A stretch of 15,260 nt of DNA from an uncultured Ezakiella sp. (lineage in GTDB: Bacteria > Bacillota > Clostridia > Tissierellales > Peptoniphilaceae), in the NCBI RefSeq assembly GCF_943913045.1, contig NZ_CALTVH010000017.1, positions 1 to 15,260 of the forward strand. The letters are read 5' to 3'. Positions 13,901 through 15,260 of the stretch are shown here, piece after piece. The notes beneath the pieces are model-generated. The model saw only the letters and a program-made list of their open reading frames with translations, did not search any database and was not told the DNA's origin. How positions within the stretch are numbered: the stretch's first letter is position 1; the number at the start of each line of letters is the position of its first letter. Made by a program: the position numbers and the translations under genes.

Positions 13901-14586
13901 TGAACATATTAGAATTAAAAGATATTTCAAAGATATACGGCGATTTGAAAGCGCTTGATAAAATAAATTTAAATGTAGAAAAAGGTGAATGGGTTTCAAT
14001 CATGGGTCCATCAGGCAGCGGTAAGACGACAATGATGAATATCATCGGTTGTATGGACAAGCCCTCTATCGGTGAAGTTTTGCTTGAAGGAATTGACATT
14101 TCAAAATTAAATCAAAAGGAATTGACCGAGATTAGACGTGATAAGATTGGCCTTATCTTCCAACAATTCCACTTGGTAAACTATCTAACAGCCTTGGAAA
14201 ATGTTATGATGGCCCAATACTATCACTCAATGGTTGATAAGGAAGAGGCCTTGCAAGCTCTTGAAAGCGTTGGATTAAAAGATAGGTACAACCACTTGCC
14301 CAACCAACTTTCAGGCGGTGAACAACAACGCGTTTGTATTGCCCGCGCTCTCATTAATCACCCCTCCCTCATCCTAGCAGACGAACCAACAGGAAATTTG
14401 GACGAAAAGAATGAAACAATAGTTCTGGACATTTTAGAAAGACTCCATAACAATGGATCAACAATTATAGTTGTTACCCACGACCAAGAGGTTGGTGTGG
14501 AAGCAGAAAGAATAGTTTATCTCGAACATGGAAGAATTGCTAGGGAAGAAAAACAAAAGAGACAAAGACCAATTTTGGAGGTTTAG
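13900..14586 (+). CDS. LolD/MacB-type ABC ATPase
   Basis: This 228-residue cytoplasmic ATPase energises the two preceding permeases. Walker A GPSGSGKT is at 36-43, Q-loop Q88 in LIFQQFHLV, signature LSGGEQQRV from L137, Walker B LILADE ending D161-E162 with D-loop GNLD, and switch H194 in VVTHD. Its length and motifs fit the MacB/LolD/FtsE class. The start shares one base with the upstream stop (TAATG) and uses AGGGGGG as ribosome binding site. A basic tail (KQKRQR) follows the fold. It corresponds to Cj1663, and all catalytic residues are intact. Confidence 0.94.
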   Translation: MNILELKDISKIYGDLKALDKINLNVEKGEWVSIMGPSGSGKTTMMNIIGCMDKPSIGEVLLEGIDISKLNQKELTEIRRDKIGLIFQQFHLVNYLTALENVMMAQYYHSMVDKEEALQALESVGLKDRYNHLPNQLSGGEQQRVCIARALINHPSLILADEPTGNLDEKNETIVLDILERLHNNGSTIIVVTHDQEVGVEAERIVYLEHGRIAREEKQKRQRPILEV

Positions 14587-14587
14587 T

Positions 14588-15013
14588 ATGAAAAAAACTT
14601 TATTATTAATTGCAGCTGCCTTATTATTAACAGCCTGCGGCAATAAGGATAATAGTGCTAGCACTGATGGATACAAGGATGGGACCTACCACGGTGAAAG
14701 CCAAGCTGATGAATGGGGCGGCAAGGTTACAACAGATATCACTGTTAAGGATGGAAAAATTGTTGAAGCAAATTTAAAAAATTTACTTGCTGATGGAAGT
14801 GAAAAAGACGAAAATTATGGTAAGGCCAAAGAAGGTGCAACCAACCAAGGTCTTTATAAGATTGCCCAAGATGCAATTAAAAATTCTCAAGAATATCCAA
14901 AACTTTTAATTGAAAAGGGCAAAATTGAAGATGTTGAGGCTATCTCTGGTGCAACTGTTACATTTAAATCTTTCAAAGAAGCTGTAAACGATGCATTGAA
15001 AGATGCAAAATAA
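14588..15013 (+). CDS. FMN-binding lipoprotein with flavinylation motif
   Basis: This 141-residue lipoprotein has signal peptide and lipobox LLTAC (lipidated C17) and one FMN-binding domain of about 110 residues. YKDGTYHGES opens the domain, ITVKDGKIVEANL is a characteristic strand-turn-strand, and EAISGATVTFKSF (118-130) is the flavin-attachment motif. By analogy with NqrC/RnfG-type domains, ApbE would attach FMN through phosphoester linkage to T123. The protein would then be an extracytoplasmic electron carrier, plausibly reducing iron or the Cys-rich DUF2318 domain; this is inferred from the motif and the operon. The start at 14588 has GGAGG 7 nt upstream, one base after the ATPase stop. 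No ApbE gene is in the window. Confidence 0.9.
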   Translation: MKKTLLLIAAALLLTACGNKDNSASTDGYKDGTYHGESQADEWGGKVTTDITVKDGKIVEANLKNLLADGSEKDENYGKAKEGATNQGLYKIAQDAIKNSQEYPKLLIEKGKIEDVEAISGATVTFKSFKEAVNDALKDAK

Positions 15014-15023
15014 AATTTGTATT

Positions 15024-15062
15024 AAAAATATCTATAGTGAAAAACTTGCTATAGATATTTTT
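15024..15062 (+). terminator. terminator of the iron-uptake operon
   Basis: A perfect 14-bp stem, AAAAATATCTATAG (15024-15037) with CTATAGATATTTTT (15049-15062), begins 11 nt after the FMN-binding gene's stop codon. The T-tract forms the outer part of the 3' arm. It should end most transcripts before the DUF4418 gene. Confidence 0.85.
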
Positions 15063-15142
15063 AATTAGCTTTTACCAAGGCTATTATATATAATTTATTC
15101 GAGGGTTTTGCCCCTCAAACTTGAAAATCTTAGGAGGTAAAT
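15063..15142 (+). promoter_or_regulatory. leader of the DUF4418-type gene
   Basis: A perfect TATAAT (15089-15094) lies 49 bp before the start codon; the best -35 is only TTAGCT at 18 bp, so the promoter is weak or activated. A small hairpin, GAGGG (15101-15105) with CCCTC (15112-15116), precedes the TAGGAGG ribosome binding site. This suggests the gene can be expressed apart from the iron operon. Confidence 0.4.
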
Positions 15143-15260
15143 ATGAATAAAAATAAAATTTTCGGAATTCTATTTGTAATATTAGGCATTCTAATTATGT
15201 TAACTCCAGGCACAATTGCTCCAACATGTCCTGCAATGGCAGATGGAAAATTTATGAAAT
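15143..15260 (+). CDS. DUF4418-type small membrane protein, 5' part
   Basis: Only the first 39 codons are in the window. One hydrophobic segment (about 6-23, FGILFVILGILIMLTPGT) is followed by IAPTCPAMADGKFMK, which fits the DUF4418 family start, where a Cys-Pro pair precedes a Met-Lys-Cys motif after the first helix. TAGGAGG lies 6 nt before the ATG. Family members are multi-helix proteins often encoded beside MacB/FtsX-type transporters and metal-handling genes; their function is unknown. With so little sequence, the family call rests on a short match. Confidence 0.65.
   Translation, partial: MNKNKIFGILFVILGILIMLTPGTIAPTCPAMADGKFMK

Overview
The window is low-GC DNA that looks like an anaerobic Gram-positive (Firmicutes) chromosome, most likely an anaerobic coccus of the Peptoniphilaceae/Tissierellia type. 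The grounds are AT-rich intergenic DNA, strong AAGGAGG-type ribosome binding sites, consensus TTGACN-N17-TATAAT promoters, Bacillus-like tRNA sequences with encoded CCA ends, and lipoprotein-type sorting signals. The family assignment is an inference; the phylum is well supported. Every gene recognised is on the + strand.

Bases 1-820 hold the 3' part of a 23S rRNA, a complete 5S rRNA and a hairpin. A cluster of 14 tRNA genes follows (843-3121): Asn, Leu, Met, Glu, Val, Asp, Thr, Tyr, Gln, Ser(UGA), Ser(GCU), Phe, Trp and Ile2(CAU). It has an internal promoter before tRNA-Asp and a terminator at its end. Two spacers are abnormal. The one before tRNA-Val carries a second copy of the tRNA-Val 5' end followed by 173 bp of structured DNA. 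The 620-bp one after tRNA-Phe carries a tandem 163-bp repeat that includes the tRNA-Phe 3' end, followed by several hairpins.

Bases 3157-3801 hold a GNAT acetyltransferase gene preceded by four 18-bp tandem repeats. Bases 3958-7578 hold a promoter, a leader of about 205 nt and two overlapping genes for a heterodimeric ABC exporter whose substrate cannot be told from sequence.

The 685-bp gap 7579-8263 contains a promoter, a 15-codon leader-peptide ORF and a large terminator hairpin. Together they have the layout of a transcription attenuator or a roughly 100-nt RNA with no obvious target gene. A separate consensus promoter for the next operon lies further downstream in the same gap.

Bases 8264-15013 hold a seven-gene operon resembling the p19/fetMP-fls iron-uptake locus of Campylobacter and pathogenic E. 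coli. In order it has an FTR1-type permease with a fused extracytoplasmic domain (FetM-like), a P19/FetP-type metal-binding lipoprotein, a DUF2318 membrane protein with a Cys-rich extracytoplasmic domain, two MacB/FtsX-type permeases, a LolD/MacB-type ATPase, and an FMN-binding lipoprotein with a flavinylation-type SGAT motif. The likely logic is that the lipoprotein binds iron outside the membrane, FTR1 moves it in, and the DUF2318 protein and flavoprotein supply electrons or handle redox state, with the ABC module in a supporting role that is not understood. In Campylobacter, thioredoxin-like proteins occupy the last positions; here a flavoprotein lipoprotein does. After a terminator, a DUF4418-type small membrane protein begins and runs off the window.
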